Shown: in pieces, positions 45,839 through 54,004 of the stretch
Numbering within the stretch: position 1 is the stretch's first letter
Layout of the letters: each line of letters begins with the position of its first letter
DNA from: Opitutaceae bacterium
GTDB taxonomy: Bacteria > Verrucomicrobiota > Verrucomicrobiia > Opitutales > Opitutaceae
DNA length: 64,000 nucleotides
Reading direction: 5' to 3'
NCBI GenBank assembly: GCA_015075305.1
Contig: JABTUS010000005.1
Location: 124,001 to 188,000 of the forward strand
Made by a program: the position numbers and the translations under genes
Notes under the pieces: generated by a model
Seen by the model: only the letters and a program-made list of their open reading frames with translations
The model's database searches: none
Told to the model about the DNA's origin: nothing

Positions 45839-46600
45839 ATGAACGAATCATCCTGCACCCTTTCGCACAGCGAATTGCTGGAGCTCAAGCGTTGGAACAC
45901 ACCGACCATCTACAACGGTTGGGAGCAGATAACCCGCTGCAATGCCGCAAACGAAGGGTTCAATCGCGAGGAGACCCGCGATTTCATTCCACAGATGGGC
46001 CCGATGGTGGGTTACGCGATCACCGTCATTGTGGAGCCAAGCAAGGCCGAGCATCTCCGGGCAAGGCCCAACGCATGGAGTGAATACCGTCGCTATGTTG
46101 CAGATCAGCGGAAACCCGGAATAGTTGTGGTCCAGGACAGGGACAAACCCGCGGTGCACGGAGCCTTCTGGGGCGAGGTCAACAGCAACATCCATCGATC
46201 GCTTGGATGCGTCGGGACAATTTGCGATGGCGGAATCCGCGACCTTGATGAGATGAACAACGCTGGATTCAAGGCGATTGCGCGGCGCCTGTGCGTTGGG
46301 CATGCCTATTCGTGTCCAGTGGAATGGGGGGTGCCGGTGGATGTTTTTGGGACCAGGATTCTTCCGGGTCAGCTGATACATGCTGACAAGCACGGATTTC
46401 TGGCTGTTCCGTTCGGAGAGGAAGGCGCGCTGCTTGAGGCCGCTCGCTTCATGGACAGCAATGAATGTCGAACGCTCATTCCAGCAGCACGCGGTGAAGC
46501 AGGCCGGACTCTCCGCCAGATCTGTGACGACATCGATGCCGCCGGGGCGAAATTTGGCGCGAACGCGCGGGAAAAATTCAACCGCCGGGGGGAATGGTGA
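45839..46600 (+). CDS. RraA-fold protein (HMG/CHA aldolase-like)
   Basis: A 253-residue RraA-family protein. The metal and pyruvate-enolate site motif is D-G-G-I-R-D-L-D-E-M, and L-I-H-A-D-K-H-G-F-L-A-V-P follows, as in 4-hydroxy-4-methyl-2-oxoglutarate aldolases. Family members also include oxaloacetate decarboxylases and RNase E inhibitors. No signal peptide, so it acts in the cytoplasm. Last gene of the plus arm; an aldolase would fit breakdown of an oxidised sugar or aromatic acid made by the FAD enzyme, but that is inference. Confidence 0.85.
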   Translation: MNESSCTLSHSELLELKRWNTPTIYNGWEQITRCNAANEGFNREETRDFIPQMGPMVGYAITVIVEPSKAEHLRARPNAWSEYRRYVADQRKPGIVVVQDRDKPAVHGAFWGEVNSNIHRSLGCVGTICDGGIRDLDEMNNAGFKAIARRLCVGHAYSCPVEWGVPVDVFGTRILPGQLIHADKHGFLAVPFGEEGALLEAARFMDSNECRTLIPAARGEAGRTLRQICDDIDAAGAKFGANAREKFNRRGEW

Positions 46601-46637
46601 GAGCAAGCACCACCCGCCGACGCCATCGAGCTGGATG

Positions 46638-47564
46638 TCATGCTCCTCCGGTTGAGTCTCCTGTTTTCTGATCCGCAGGAATCAATCCTTCGATCAGGCG
46701 CTGGCTGGCGGCCTCACCTCCATCGTCCAAGACGTAATGTCCGGCATCCCGCAGCAACGTGACTCTGGCTTGCGGAAGGAATCCCTTCCATTCTTCCAGG
46801 AAGTGCCGGTTGAAGCAGAAATCCTTTCCTCCCCACACGATGCTCACGGAATGGGAACGGAACTGGGAAAGGCCGTTTTCGACCTCCTGAAGCGTGGAAT
46901 GGGAAACGTGGCCCCGTTCGAGCGGGATGTCCTTCACGAAGGCGTCCACCGCCACGCGATTGGCCCAGGAGTTGTACGGCAGGAGGTATCCCCGTCTTTC
47001 AGCGGCCGTCAGGCGCCGGGCGTGCATGGCCATGCTTGCGGCCGGGCCGGCGAAGCCGTTCAGGCCGCGGACCAGCCAGGTGCCAAAGGGTCGCGAGCGA
47101 CACAAGGCTATGCGCCTGGGAATGCGTTGCGAGCGGAACGCAGCTGTATTCAGAATCACAATACGGCCAATGCGCGCAGGGTTCTTCACCGCCAGCCCGA
47201 AACCGATCGCCCCGCCCCAGTCGTGAACGACCAGGTTGATTCGATTGATGCCCAGCCCATCCAAAAGCCCCTCAAGGTCGGCGATGCGGGTGGCGAGCGT
47301 GTAGGGATAGTCCTCCGGCTTGTCAGACAGGCCCATGCCGATGTGATCCGGCACCAGACAGCGCCAGCGCGATCGGAGCGCCACTACGGCATTGCGGTAG
47401 AAGAACGACCAGGTCGGATTCCCGTGCAGCATCACGACGGCCTCGTCGCCGCGGGGGCCTTCGTCCAGGTAGCTCATGCGCGCGCCATGAGGCGTGGTGA
47501 ACACGGAAGGCGTGAACGGGTACAGCGCGCGCACGTCCGGAGGAAGCGAATCGATCGTCACCAT
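46638..47564 (-). CDS. oleB: Alpha/beta hydrolase, OleB-like (beta-lactone decarboxylase)
   Basis: A 308-residue protein of the haloalkane-dehalogenase-like hydrolase group. The nucleophile aspartate is D115 in V-V-H-D-W-G-G, the halide-type residues N49 and W52 lie in H-G-N-P-T-W-S-F, and the catalytic histidine is H276 in D-A-G-H-Y. Because it directly follows an OleA homologue (7-base overlap), I assign it as OleB, which decarboxylates cis-beta-lactones to olefins, rather than as a dehalogenase. Last gene of a four-gene run; it converges on the RraA gene. Confidence 0.8.
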   Translation of the reverse strand: MVTIDSLPPDVRALYPFTPSVFTTPHGARMSYLDEGPRGDEAVVMLHGNPTWSFFYRNAVVALRSRWRCLVPDHIGMGLSDKPEDYPYTLATRIADLEGLLDGLGINRINLVVHDWGGAIGFGLAVKNPARIGRIVILNTAAFRSQRIPRRIALCRSRPFGTWLVRGLNGFAGPAASMAMHARRLTAAERRGYLLPYNSWANRVAVDAFVKDIPLERGHVSHSTLQEVENGLSQFRSHSVSIVWGGKDFCFNRHFLEEWKGFLPQARVTLLRDAGHYVLDDGGEAASQRLIEGLIPADQKTGDSTGGA

Positions 47565-48598
47565 TCGAGCGCGAGCATGAGGCAGTTCAGTCCGCTTCCG
47601 ATTCCCAGCAGTGCCACCCGCTGCCCCGGCCCGACTTCACCGGCTTCGATGGCCGCGGCGAGCGTCGCCGGAAGCGACACCGAGCCCATGTTGCCAAGGG
47701 TTTCAAAGGTGGAGAAATCTTTCGCCAGATCGAGGCCGAGCGTCTCGTACAGCCTGCGCCGGTGCGTGCTTCCCACCTGGTGGCAGATGTATCGCGAAAA
47801 ATCCGCGGGGTCTGTGTCCACGACCCGGCGGAATTCATCCCAGGTTTCCCTTGCCAGGGCCACGCCTGCGTCCAGCAGCCGCTCTGAATCCGTCTGCATG
47901 GCCAGCGAGTCGGCCCCATGAGTGTCGCCCTTGCAGAGTTCGCTGTGCGCCGTGGCCGCCCGGGCCACGCCCCCGACCAGACGGTGCGCACCGCGACCAC
48001 CAACCAGCAGCGACCGGTGGCAGACCACCGCCGCGACCGCACCCGAGCCGATCGTCAGGTTGGCGAAATACGGTTTTATTTCGTTTCGCGTCAGCGGACG
48101 TTCGAGCAGAGTGGCAAGAGTCTGCTCCACCAGCGGGCGTCCGTTCTCGCCGGCGACAATCAACGCGCAGCGGATCTGCCCCGCCTCGATCATGCTTCCC
48201 GCCACGGTGAGTGCGTTGAGAAAGCCCAGGCAGGCGTTGGAAAGATCAAAAATCTGAGTGTGTGCCGGAAGGCCGATCTTCCGATGAGCGAAAGAGGAGG
48301 TGGCCGGCTCGAGCATGTCGCGGCACACCGCACTGTGAATGAAGAGGTCGATCTGTTCGGGCCGCACACCCGAGCGCGCGAGCGCTGCGCGCCCCGCCTG
48401 TGCGCTGGCGTCGGAAGGCAGTGTTCCCTTTGCCCAGACTCTTCGCTCGCGTATGCCCGTCATCAGCTCGAGCCTTCCCTCGGGCAAATTGAGCCGCTGG
48501 TACAACGGCTGCAGGCGGCGCTCGATCTCCGCGGAGGTCAGCACCTCCGTCGGCAGGGCTGTCGCCAAAGACTCAATGCAGGTGTGTTCGAAGCGCAT
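47558..48598 (-). CDS. oleA: OleA-like head-to-head acyl-CoA condensing enzyme
   Basis: A 346-residue thiolase-fold enzyme. The catalytic cysteine is C123 in N-A-C-L-G-F, with H273 (C-H-Q-V) and N303 (L-G-N-M-G) completing the triad. OleA rather than FabH is indicated by E-R-R-L-Q-P-L-Y-Q-R-L near the N-terminus, by R-D-M-L-E-P-A-T, whose E97 corresponds to the second-monomer glutamate of OleA, and by the C-terminal L-L-G-I-G-S-G-L-N-C ending in W. OleA joins two fatty acyl-CoAs into a beta-keto acid that leads to long-chain olefins. It lies downstream of fabI by 12 bases. Confidence 0.85.
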   Translation of the reverse strand: MRFEHTCIESLATALPTEVLTSAEIERRLQPLYQRLNLPEGRLELMTGIRERRVWAKGTLPSDASAQAGRAALARSGVRPEQIDLFIHSAVCRDMLEPATSSFAHRKIGLPAHTQIFDLSNACLGFLNALTVAGSMIEAGQIRCALIVAGENGRPLVEQTLATLLERPLTRNEIKPYFANLTIGSGAVAAVVCHRSLLVGGRGAHRLVGGVARAATAHSELCKGDTHGADSLAMQTDSERLLDAGVALARETWDEFRRVVDTDPADFSRYICHQVGSTHRRRLYETLGLDLAKDFSTFETLGNMGSVSLPATLAAAIEAGEVGPGQRVALLGIGSGLNCLMLALEW

Positions 48599-48610
48599 GC
48601 CAGTATCGTG

Positions 48611-49441
48611 TCATTTCGCCTCGGGACGCATCGCCAGGCGGATCAGCTCCGCGTCGAATGCGTTCGATCCGAGCCCGGCATCAACCACGATTGTCGTGCC
48701 ATTCATCCCGCTGCTGCGCGGGCTGAGCAGAAAGAGAACCGCATTCGCGACCTCGTCTGTCGAGAGTGCCCGTTTGCGAAAGGTCAGCTTTTCGGCATAG
48801 AGGTAGCTCTCGAGGTATCCTGGAATGCCCGCAGAGGCGCTGGTCTTGAGCGGGCCCGCCCCCACCACATTGAAGCGGACGGCGCTGCTCGCACTGAAGG
48901 ACTTTGCCAGGAAGCGCGACGTGGATTCCAGCGCGGCCTTGATTGGCCCCATGTAACCATAGTTGTCGGGGGTGACCAGCAGTGATGAGATTCCAATCGA
49001 AACGACGGACGCATCCGGATCGAACAACGGCTTGAAGGCGCGCGCCAGTTCCACCAGCGAGAACGAGGAGATCGCCGTGGCTTCAAGGAAATCGCGGCGT
49101 TTCGTCTCGTCGAACGACTTGAACCCGTCGGTATAGTTCGCGAAGGCGATCGAGTGAACCAGCCCGTGCACCGCGGTTACACCCGCGGCAGCTATCGAGT
49201 CGGCCAGTCGCGCCGGCGCATCCTCGTCGCCAACATCACAGACGAAAACCCTGCGGTCCTTCAGCAATCCCTCCAGCGACGCCCGCCGCGCCTCGGACCG
49301 CACGCTGTAAATGACGCGGGCGCCCTGCTCCTCCAGCGCCCTGCCGACAAACCAGGCGACGCTTTTTCGATTGGCGACGCCCGTGACAACAATGGTCTTT
49401 CCGGCGAGTGCGAGGAAATCTGCCATGGCGGTTTCGTTCAT
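48611..49441 (-). CDS. fabI: Enoyl-ACP reductase, FabI type
   Basis: A 276-residue SDR enzyme that reduces enoyl-ACP. The N-terminal G-K-T-I-V-V-T-G-V-A-N-R-K-S matches the FabI cofactor loop, and the catalytic Y-x6-K is Y-G-Y-M-G-P-I-K. The V-V-D-A-G-L-G end is also FabI-like. Start 49441 overlaps the fabZ stop as ATGA; 49426 is an alternative. An OleD reductase is a different, extended SDR, so this gene does not replace it. Confidence 0.9.
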   Translation of the reverse strand: MNETAMADFLALAGKTIVVTGVANRKSVAWFVGRALEEQGARVIYSVRSEARRASLEGLLKDRRVFVCDVGDEDAPARLADSIAAAGVTAVHGLVHSIAFANYTDGFKSFDETKRRDFLEATAISSFSLVELARAFKPLFDPDASVVSIGISSLLVTPDNYGYMGPIKAALESTSRFLAKSFSASSAVRFNVVGAGPLKTSASAGIPGYLESYLYAEKLTFRKRALSTDEVANAVLFLLSPRSSGMNGTTIVVDAGLGSNAFDAELIRLAMRPEAK

Positions 49442-49914
49442 GCTGCGGGGGATTTGTCTGTCGCGTCGGCGCTCCCGTTCGGCACCTTCCATGCCACCGC
49501 GAATTCAACGCTCAGAATGCGCGTGTTGTCCGGTTTCCTTACCGCGCCCGTCATGATCGTGAATCCACCCATGACATCCTTCCGCTTGACCTCGATCAAA
49601 ACAGTGTCGCCCGGAAACACGGGATTCCGAAACCGCACGTCACTGATTTTTGCCAGAAGCGGCACGCCGGATCCGAGGTCGGTCCTCTGCGCCGAAGCCT
49701 GCCTCGACAGGTACACGGCGCCAGCCTGAAATACGGCCTCGCAGAGCAGGACGCCCGGGGTGATCGGCGCGCCCGGATAGTGGCCCCGGTAAAAATCCTC
49801 GTCCGCCCGCCAGGTGCGGCGGGCAACAAGGCCGTCCGGCGATTCTGAAACGATTTCATCGACAAAAAGGAAAGGAGGGCGATGAGGGATGGACTCGGTG
49901 ACCGTTGAGGGCAT
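49438..49914 (-). CDS. fabZ: 3-hydroxyacyl-ACP dehydratase, FabZ-like
   Basis: A 158-residue hot-dog dehydratase. The active-site histidine lies in I-P-H-R-P-P-F-L-F-V-D, and the glutamate in G-V-L-L-C-E-A-V-F-Q-A-G; H-Y-P-G-A-P-I-T-P-G joins them. First gene of the fabZ-fabI-oleA-oleB run, coupled to fabI by an ATGA overlap. ATG 49914 is chosen because the frame extending to 50073 runs through the divergent promoter region without conserved sequence. Confidence 0.88.
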   Translation of the reverse strand: MPSTVTESIPHRPPFLFVDEIVSESPDGLVARRTWRADEDFYRGHYPGAPITPGVLLCEAVFQAGAVYLSRQASAQRTDLGSGVPLLAKISDVRFRNPVFPGDTVLIEVKRKDVMGGFTIMTGAVRKPDNTRILSVEFAVAWKVPNGSADATDKSPAA

Positions 49915-50075
49915 GAGAATTGGGATGGAAAGGATTGGCTCGATTGAGGCGAAGGCGAAGCAAAAGCCGACTTCCCTGATGCTGCAAACTTCCCGCAGGA
50001 AGGCCCTGTATTTCTTATTCGCAACCTTGGCCGCTTTCGCGTGTTTTCCAACACAACCAAATTCATTCCTCAACC

Positions 50076-51158
50076 ATGGGCCTTCTCGATTATCTCAAGT
50101 CTCAGTTCATTGAAATCATCCAGTGGGAGGACGATTCCCGCGACACCCTTTCCTGGCGTTTTCCCGATGAGGACAAGGAAATCAAGCGTGGCGCGCAACT
50201 GATCGTCCGGGAATCGCAGACCGTCCAGTTTGTCTATCTTGGGCAGTTCGGAGACGCCTTTGGGCCGGGCAAACACACCCTCAACACGGACAACATTCCG
50301 ATTCTCTCCACCCTTAAGGGATGGAAGTACGGCTTCGAGAGCCCGTTCAAGGCCGACGTCTATTTCGTCAACACCCGCCTGTTCACCGGCAACAAGTGGG
50401 GCACGTCGAATCCCGTCATGCTGCGCGACGCCGATTTCGGGATCGTTCGCGTGCGGGCATTCGGCACCTACGATTTTCGAATCACCAATGTGCCCACGTT
50501 CCTGAAGGAGGTTGCAGGCACCGATCATCACTTCCGGATCGACGAGTTTGCGGACACAATGCGCTCGCGCCTGGTGAGCGTGTTTACGGACGCGCTCGCG
50601 AGCTCGAAACTGCCGGCGCTGGATGTCGCGTCGCGCTACGGCGAACTCGGCGAAGCGCTCCTCCCGCTGATCAATCCGACGCTGAAGGAGAAATACGGTC
50701 TGGAGCTGGGCAGTTTCATCATAGAGAACGTATCCGTACCTCCCGAAGTGGAGCAGGCCATCGACAAGCGCTCGAGCATGGCGGCCATCGGAAATCTCAA
50801 CGACTACATCAAGTTCAAGATGGCCGAGGGCATGGGCTCGGGTGGGGGCGGCGGCCCGGCCGGCACCGCGGCGGAACTGGCCATGGGTTTTGGTATGGCG
50901 CAGCAGATGATGAATCAACCCGGCGGCATGTTTGGCCCCCAGGGAACGCCTCCCGCGGGAGGTCCGCCTGTGGCGGTTGGAGCCGCGCCCGCAGCTGCGG
51001 CAATGGATCTTCTCGGCCCCGCGCAGGCGGCGCAAGCACTCGGCGTGTCCGAGGCTGATGTTTTGACGGAGCTGGAAAAGGGATCGCTCAAGGGAAAAAA
51101 GATCGGCTCTACGTGGCGCATCACCCGGGCGGCGCTCACCGAGTTCATGAACAGTTGA
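50076..51158 (+). CDS. SPFH-domain membrane-associated protein with C-terminal helix-turn-helix
   Basis: A 360-residue protein of the YdjI-type SPFH group. It starts M-G-L-L-D-Y-L-K-S-Q-F-I-E-I-I-Q-W and carries the SPFH domain over about 20-230. A glycine-, alanine- and methionine-rich linker follows (about 245-310). The last 50 residues form a MerR/excisionase-like helix-turn-helix (D-L-L-G-P-A-Q-A-A-Q-A-L-G-V-S and G-S-T-W-R-I-T-R). In B. subtilis YdjI works with zinc-ribbon YdjG and PspA in membrane stress; the zinc-ribbon partner is next door here but no PspA is. Whether the tail binds DNA or protein is unknown. Confidence 0.85.
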   Translation: MGLLDYLKSQFIEIIQWEDDSRDTLSWRFPDEDKEIKRGAQLIVRESQTVQFVYLGQFGDAFGPGKHTLNTDNIPILSTLKGWKYGFESPFKADVYFVNTRLFTGNKWGTSNPVMLRDADFGIVRVRAFGTYDFRITNVPTFLKEVAGTDHHFRIDEFADTMRSRLVSVFTDALASSKLPALDVASRYGELGEALLPLINPTLKEKYGLELGSFIIENVSVPPEVEQAIDKRSSMAAIGNLNDYIKFKMAEGMGSGGGGGPAGTAAELAMGFGMAQQMMNQPGGMFGPQGTPPAGGPPVAVGAAPAAAAMDLLGPAQAAQALGVSEADVLTELEKGSLKGKKIGSTWRITRAALTEFMNS

Positions 51159-51180
51159 GCGGTCGACAGCCGGATTGCGC

Positions 51181-52290
51181 ATGGAAGCCCAGGCTCGCTC
51201 AAAGTTTTCGTGTCCGTCGTGTGGCGCTGAGGCCACTTGGAATCCCGCGAAGAAGGCGCTGGTCTGCAGTTTCTGCGGAACGGTTTCCCCGGCGACGGTT
51301 GAACTGACCGGCTTCAGCCAGACGCCCAACGCGATCGTCGAGCACGAACTCGTGCAGGCTTTGCGCAATATTCCGGACTCGGCGCGGGGATGGCAGGCAA
51401 AGAAGATCCAGGTTAAATGCCAGTCCTGCCAGGCGATCTCGGTCTTCGACGAAAAGAATGTGGCCCAGCGCTGCGATTTTTGCGGATCGGCATCGCTGGT
51501 GCCCTACGAGGAGATCAAGGAGTCATTCCGCCCGGAGAGCCTTCTGCCGCTAAAACTCAGCAACGCCCAGGTGCGGGATTCGATCCGAAAATGGTATGGA
51601 TCGCGCTGGTTCGCGCCCAACCGGCTCAAACGCGGCGCGATGACCGATGTCGTCAAGGGCCTCTACATTCCCTACTGGACATTCGATGCGCAGGTTCACG
51701 CGGACTGGACTGCCATGTCGGGGGACTACTACTACGAAACGGAGTCCTTCACCGATGGGAAGGGACAGCGGCAGACCCGGCAGGTGCGAAAAGTGCGCTG
51801 GTATCCGTCATCCGGCGCTCTGGATCACTTCTTTGACGACGAGCTTGTCTCGGCCTCGCGCGGCGTTCATCCCGAGCTTATTCAGGGAGTGGAGCCCTTT
51901 CCGACCAAGGAACTGGTCCCCTACAATCCCAGTTTCATTTCCGGCTGGGTCGTTGAGCGCTATCAGATCGATCTGCCGAGCGCCGCACAGACTGCACGCA
52001 CCAAAATGGAGTCAAAAACCGTGAGCCTGTGCGCTTCCCAGGTGCCGGGCGACACTCATCGCGACCTGAACGTCCGCTCCGCGTTCTCAGCGCAGACCTT
52101 CAAGCACATTCTCGTTCCCATCTGGATGGTCAGCTACGATTTTCACGGCAAAAGTTTCCAGTGCGTGATAAATGGATACACCGGCTCAATCGCCGGTGAG
52201 TATCCCAAGAGCTGGATCAAGATTGCACTCGCTGTCCTTGGCGTCGCCGCAGTCGTCATCTTCTTCCTGTGGCTCGAAGGACGGCGCTAG
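51181..52290 (+). CDS. Double zinc-ribbon membrane protein (YdjG-like)
   Basis: A 369-residue protein. Two zinc ribbons occupy the N-terminus: C-P-S-C with C-S-F-C at about 12-33, and C-Q-S-C with C-D-F-C at about 78-100. A beta-rich central domain (about 110-335) contains Y-I-P-Y-W-T-F-D-A, and a single C-terminal helix (about 343-363) ends E-G-R-R. It starts 22 bases after the SPFH gene, so the pair is probably cotranscribed. The ATG at 51181 is preferred to TTG 51175. The role of the pair at the membrane is inferred from the YdjGHI/PspA system. Confidence 0.8.
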   Translation: MEAQARSKFSCPSCGAEATWNPAKKALVCSFCGTVSPATVELTGFSQTPNAIVEHELVQALRNIPDSARGWQAKKIQVKCQSCQAISVFDEKNVAQRCDFCGSASLVPYEEIKESFRPESLLPLKLSNAQVRDSIRKWYGSRWFAPNRLKRGAMTDVVKGLYIPYWTFDAQVHADWTAMSGDYYYETESFTDGKGQRQTRQVRKVRWYPSSGALDHFFDDELVSASRGVHPELIQGVEPFPTKELVPYNPSFISGWVVERYQIDLPSAAQTARTKMESKTVSLCASQVPGDTHRDLNVRSAFSAQTFKHILVPIWMVSYDFHGKSFQCVINGYTGSIAGEYPKSWIKIALAVLGVAAVVIFFLWLEGRR

Positions 52291-52319
52291 GCGCAGCCGT
52301 TTGAATTTGATCGGTTCGC

Positions 52320-53171
52320 TCATGCCGATGCCCCCACGGCAACGGGTCGCGCGGGATCGGCGACCCATTCGCTCCATGAGCCCACGTAGAGCCTTGAACC
52401 AGTGAGGCCCGCAAGCTCCATGGCAAAGAGATTGACGCACGATGTGATGCCCGAGCCGCACTGGTGAACCACCGAGGCGGGCGCGTGCGACTTGATCAGT
52501 TCTTCAAACTCCCGCCTGAGCTCATTGCGGGGCCTGAAGGTCAGATCCGCATTGAGGTTGGCCTTGAAGACCCGGCTGACCGCGCCGGGAATGTGCCCGG
52601 CGACGCGGTCCATGGGCTCCACTTCGCCACGATAGCGATCACCGGAGCGGGCATCCACGACAAGCAGTTTGCCGTCTCCGAGATGTGACACCAATTCATC
52701 AACCGACACGCTTGCGTCCGAATTCGCCGCTCGATCCATCGCTGGGTTCACCTTTGGCGAGGGGGCATCCATCGAGAGTTTTCTGTTTTGGGACTTCCAA
52801 CGAACAATACCGCCATCGAGAAGCCCAACCCGCTTGTGCCCCAGCCAGCGCGACAACATCCACCACAGCCGTGCGGCAAAAAAGCCGCCCGCGTCGTCAT
52901 AGGCGACGATCGTTGATGACGGCGTCACTCCGCACCGGGCAAGAAACGCGAGAAAGTCGCGCTTGTCCGGAAGGGGGTGTCGACCACCTCCCGGAACCTT
53001 CCTCCCGGAGAGATCCCTGTCGATTCCCGCAAGAAACGCTCCGGGAATGTGTCCCTCCCCGTAGACACGCTCGCCCTTGGCGGTGTCGATGAGGTCATGC
53101 CTGCAGTCGAAAACGACCCAGTCCGGGTCGTTCAAGTGCGCGTTCAATTCGTCGGTTGTGATTAGCATCAT
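52320..53171 (-). CDS. Sulfurtransferase with two rhodanese domains
   Basis: A 283-residue tandem rhodanese protein. The N-terminal domain is inactive (F-D-C-R-H-D), and the C-terminal domain has the active cysteine in H-Q-C-G-S-G-I-T-S-C. The C-G-S-G-(I/V)-T loop is that of 3-mercaptopyruvate/thiosulfate sulfurtransferases. The start is placed at 53171; upstream frame to 53228 reads into the divergent region. Cytoplasmic, single gene. Confidence 0.9.
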   Translation of the reverse strand: MMLITTDELNAHLNDPDWVVFDCRHDLIDTAKGERVYGEGHIPGAFLAGIDRDLSGRKVPGGGRHPLPDKRDFLAFLARCGVTPSSTIVAYDDAGGFFAARLWWMLSRWLGHKRVGLLDGGIVRWKSQNRKLSMDAPSPKVNPAMDRAANSDASVSVDELVSHLGDGKLLVVDARSGDRYRGEVEPMDRVAGHIPGAVSRVFKANLNADLTFRPRNELRREFEELIKSHAPASVVHQCGSGITSCVNLFAMELAGLTGSRLYVGSWSEWVADPARPVAVGASA

Positions 53172-53344
53172 GTGTCGCTGATTGTCCGGTTGGTGGATCA
53201 AGATGAGTGGAGCCGGCGGTTTAGGCAAATGACGATCGGGACGGGAGACGAAGGCGATGTCACCGCCATTCGTTCAGAATTTCATGTGACAGACCCGATT
53301 CGTCCTGACAGGAGTACCGGCACCCGGGTTGCACCCGCCAAATC

Positions 53345-53941
53345 ATGCGAACATTTCCACGACCAGGAACGCTCCTCTCGCTGTTGTGCCTTGCCGTTGT
53401 TGCGCCATGCGCCGGCGAAGGCGCGTTGCATCCGGCGGAGCAATCGGCCGTCGATGTGGAAACGGGCGCGATCTGGCAGGTTGGCACCGGCACTCCCCTG
53501 TCCTATCGGTTGTTTCCGACCCAGTTGTCGTGGAGATCGAAGGAAGCGTTCGGCTTGGAACTGGGAAACGGCTTTCGGGTGCGTTTTCGACATCGCCTCA
53601 CGCTTCAGGCGACGTGGATAGATCAGGGGCCTGAATCGCACTACGTCGCCGTTGGCGGATCGCCATCAATCGAGCTCTGGGATCGCATGGGGCGCTGGGC
53701 TCTGGCGGGTGGCGCAGGCGGTGGGCTCGGAATGCTCGACTCACGTGGTGTCAAGGGAGGACAGGGGCAGGATTTCACGTTTCACTGGTTTGCGCGGGGA
53801 GGCATCGAGCACGTGATCGCACCTGCACGCAGAATCATGGCAGGAGTGCTCTTCCAGCACATGTCGAACGGAGGACAGACAAAGCCCAACCCTGGGATTG
53901 ACGCCGTGGGCTTCACCTTCGGCTATTCCGCCAGCTACTGA
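53345..53941 (+). CDS. PagL-like lipid A 3-O-deacylase
   Basis: A 198-residue outer-membrane beta-barrel with a signal peptide (L-L-S-L-L-C-L-A-V-V-A-P-C-A-G). The PagL active-site pair H162 and S164 occurs in F-Q-H-M-S-N-G-G, followed by P-N-P-G-I-D. The third catalytic residue, glutamate in Pseudomonas PagL, aligns with D176 here if the spacing is the same. PagL removes the 3-O-linked acyl chain of lipid A and alters immune recognition and barrier properties. Terminal residue Y of S-A-S-Y is typical of barrels. Confidence 0.82.
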   Translation: MRTFPRPGTLLSLLCLAVVAPCAGEGALHPAEQSAVDVETGAIWQVGTGTPLSYRLFPTQLSWRSKEAFGLELGNGFRVRFRHRLTLQATWIDQGPESHYVAVGGSPSIELWDRMGRWALAGGAGGGLGMLDSRGVKGGQGQDFTFHWFARGGIEHVIAPARRIMAGVLFQHMSNGGQTKPNPGIDAVGFTFGYSASY

Positions 53942-54004
53942 CGCGCAGGAATGCGCGCTTGTCGGCTGGTTGGTCGGCTTGTCAGCATGCGCGACACCGA
54001 TTTC

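Noticed and set aside
46638-47564. Calling this gene a haloalkane dehalogenase
   Set aside because: The fold and D-W-G-G motif allow it, but overlap with an OleA homologue makes OleB the better assignment.
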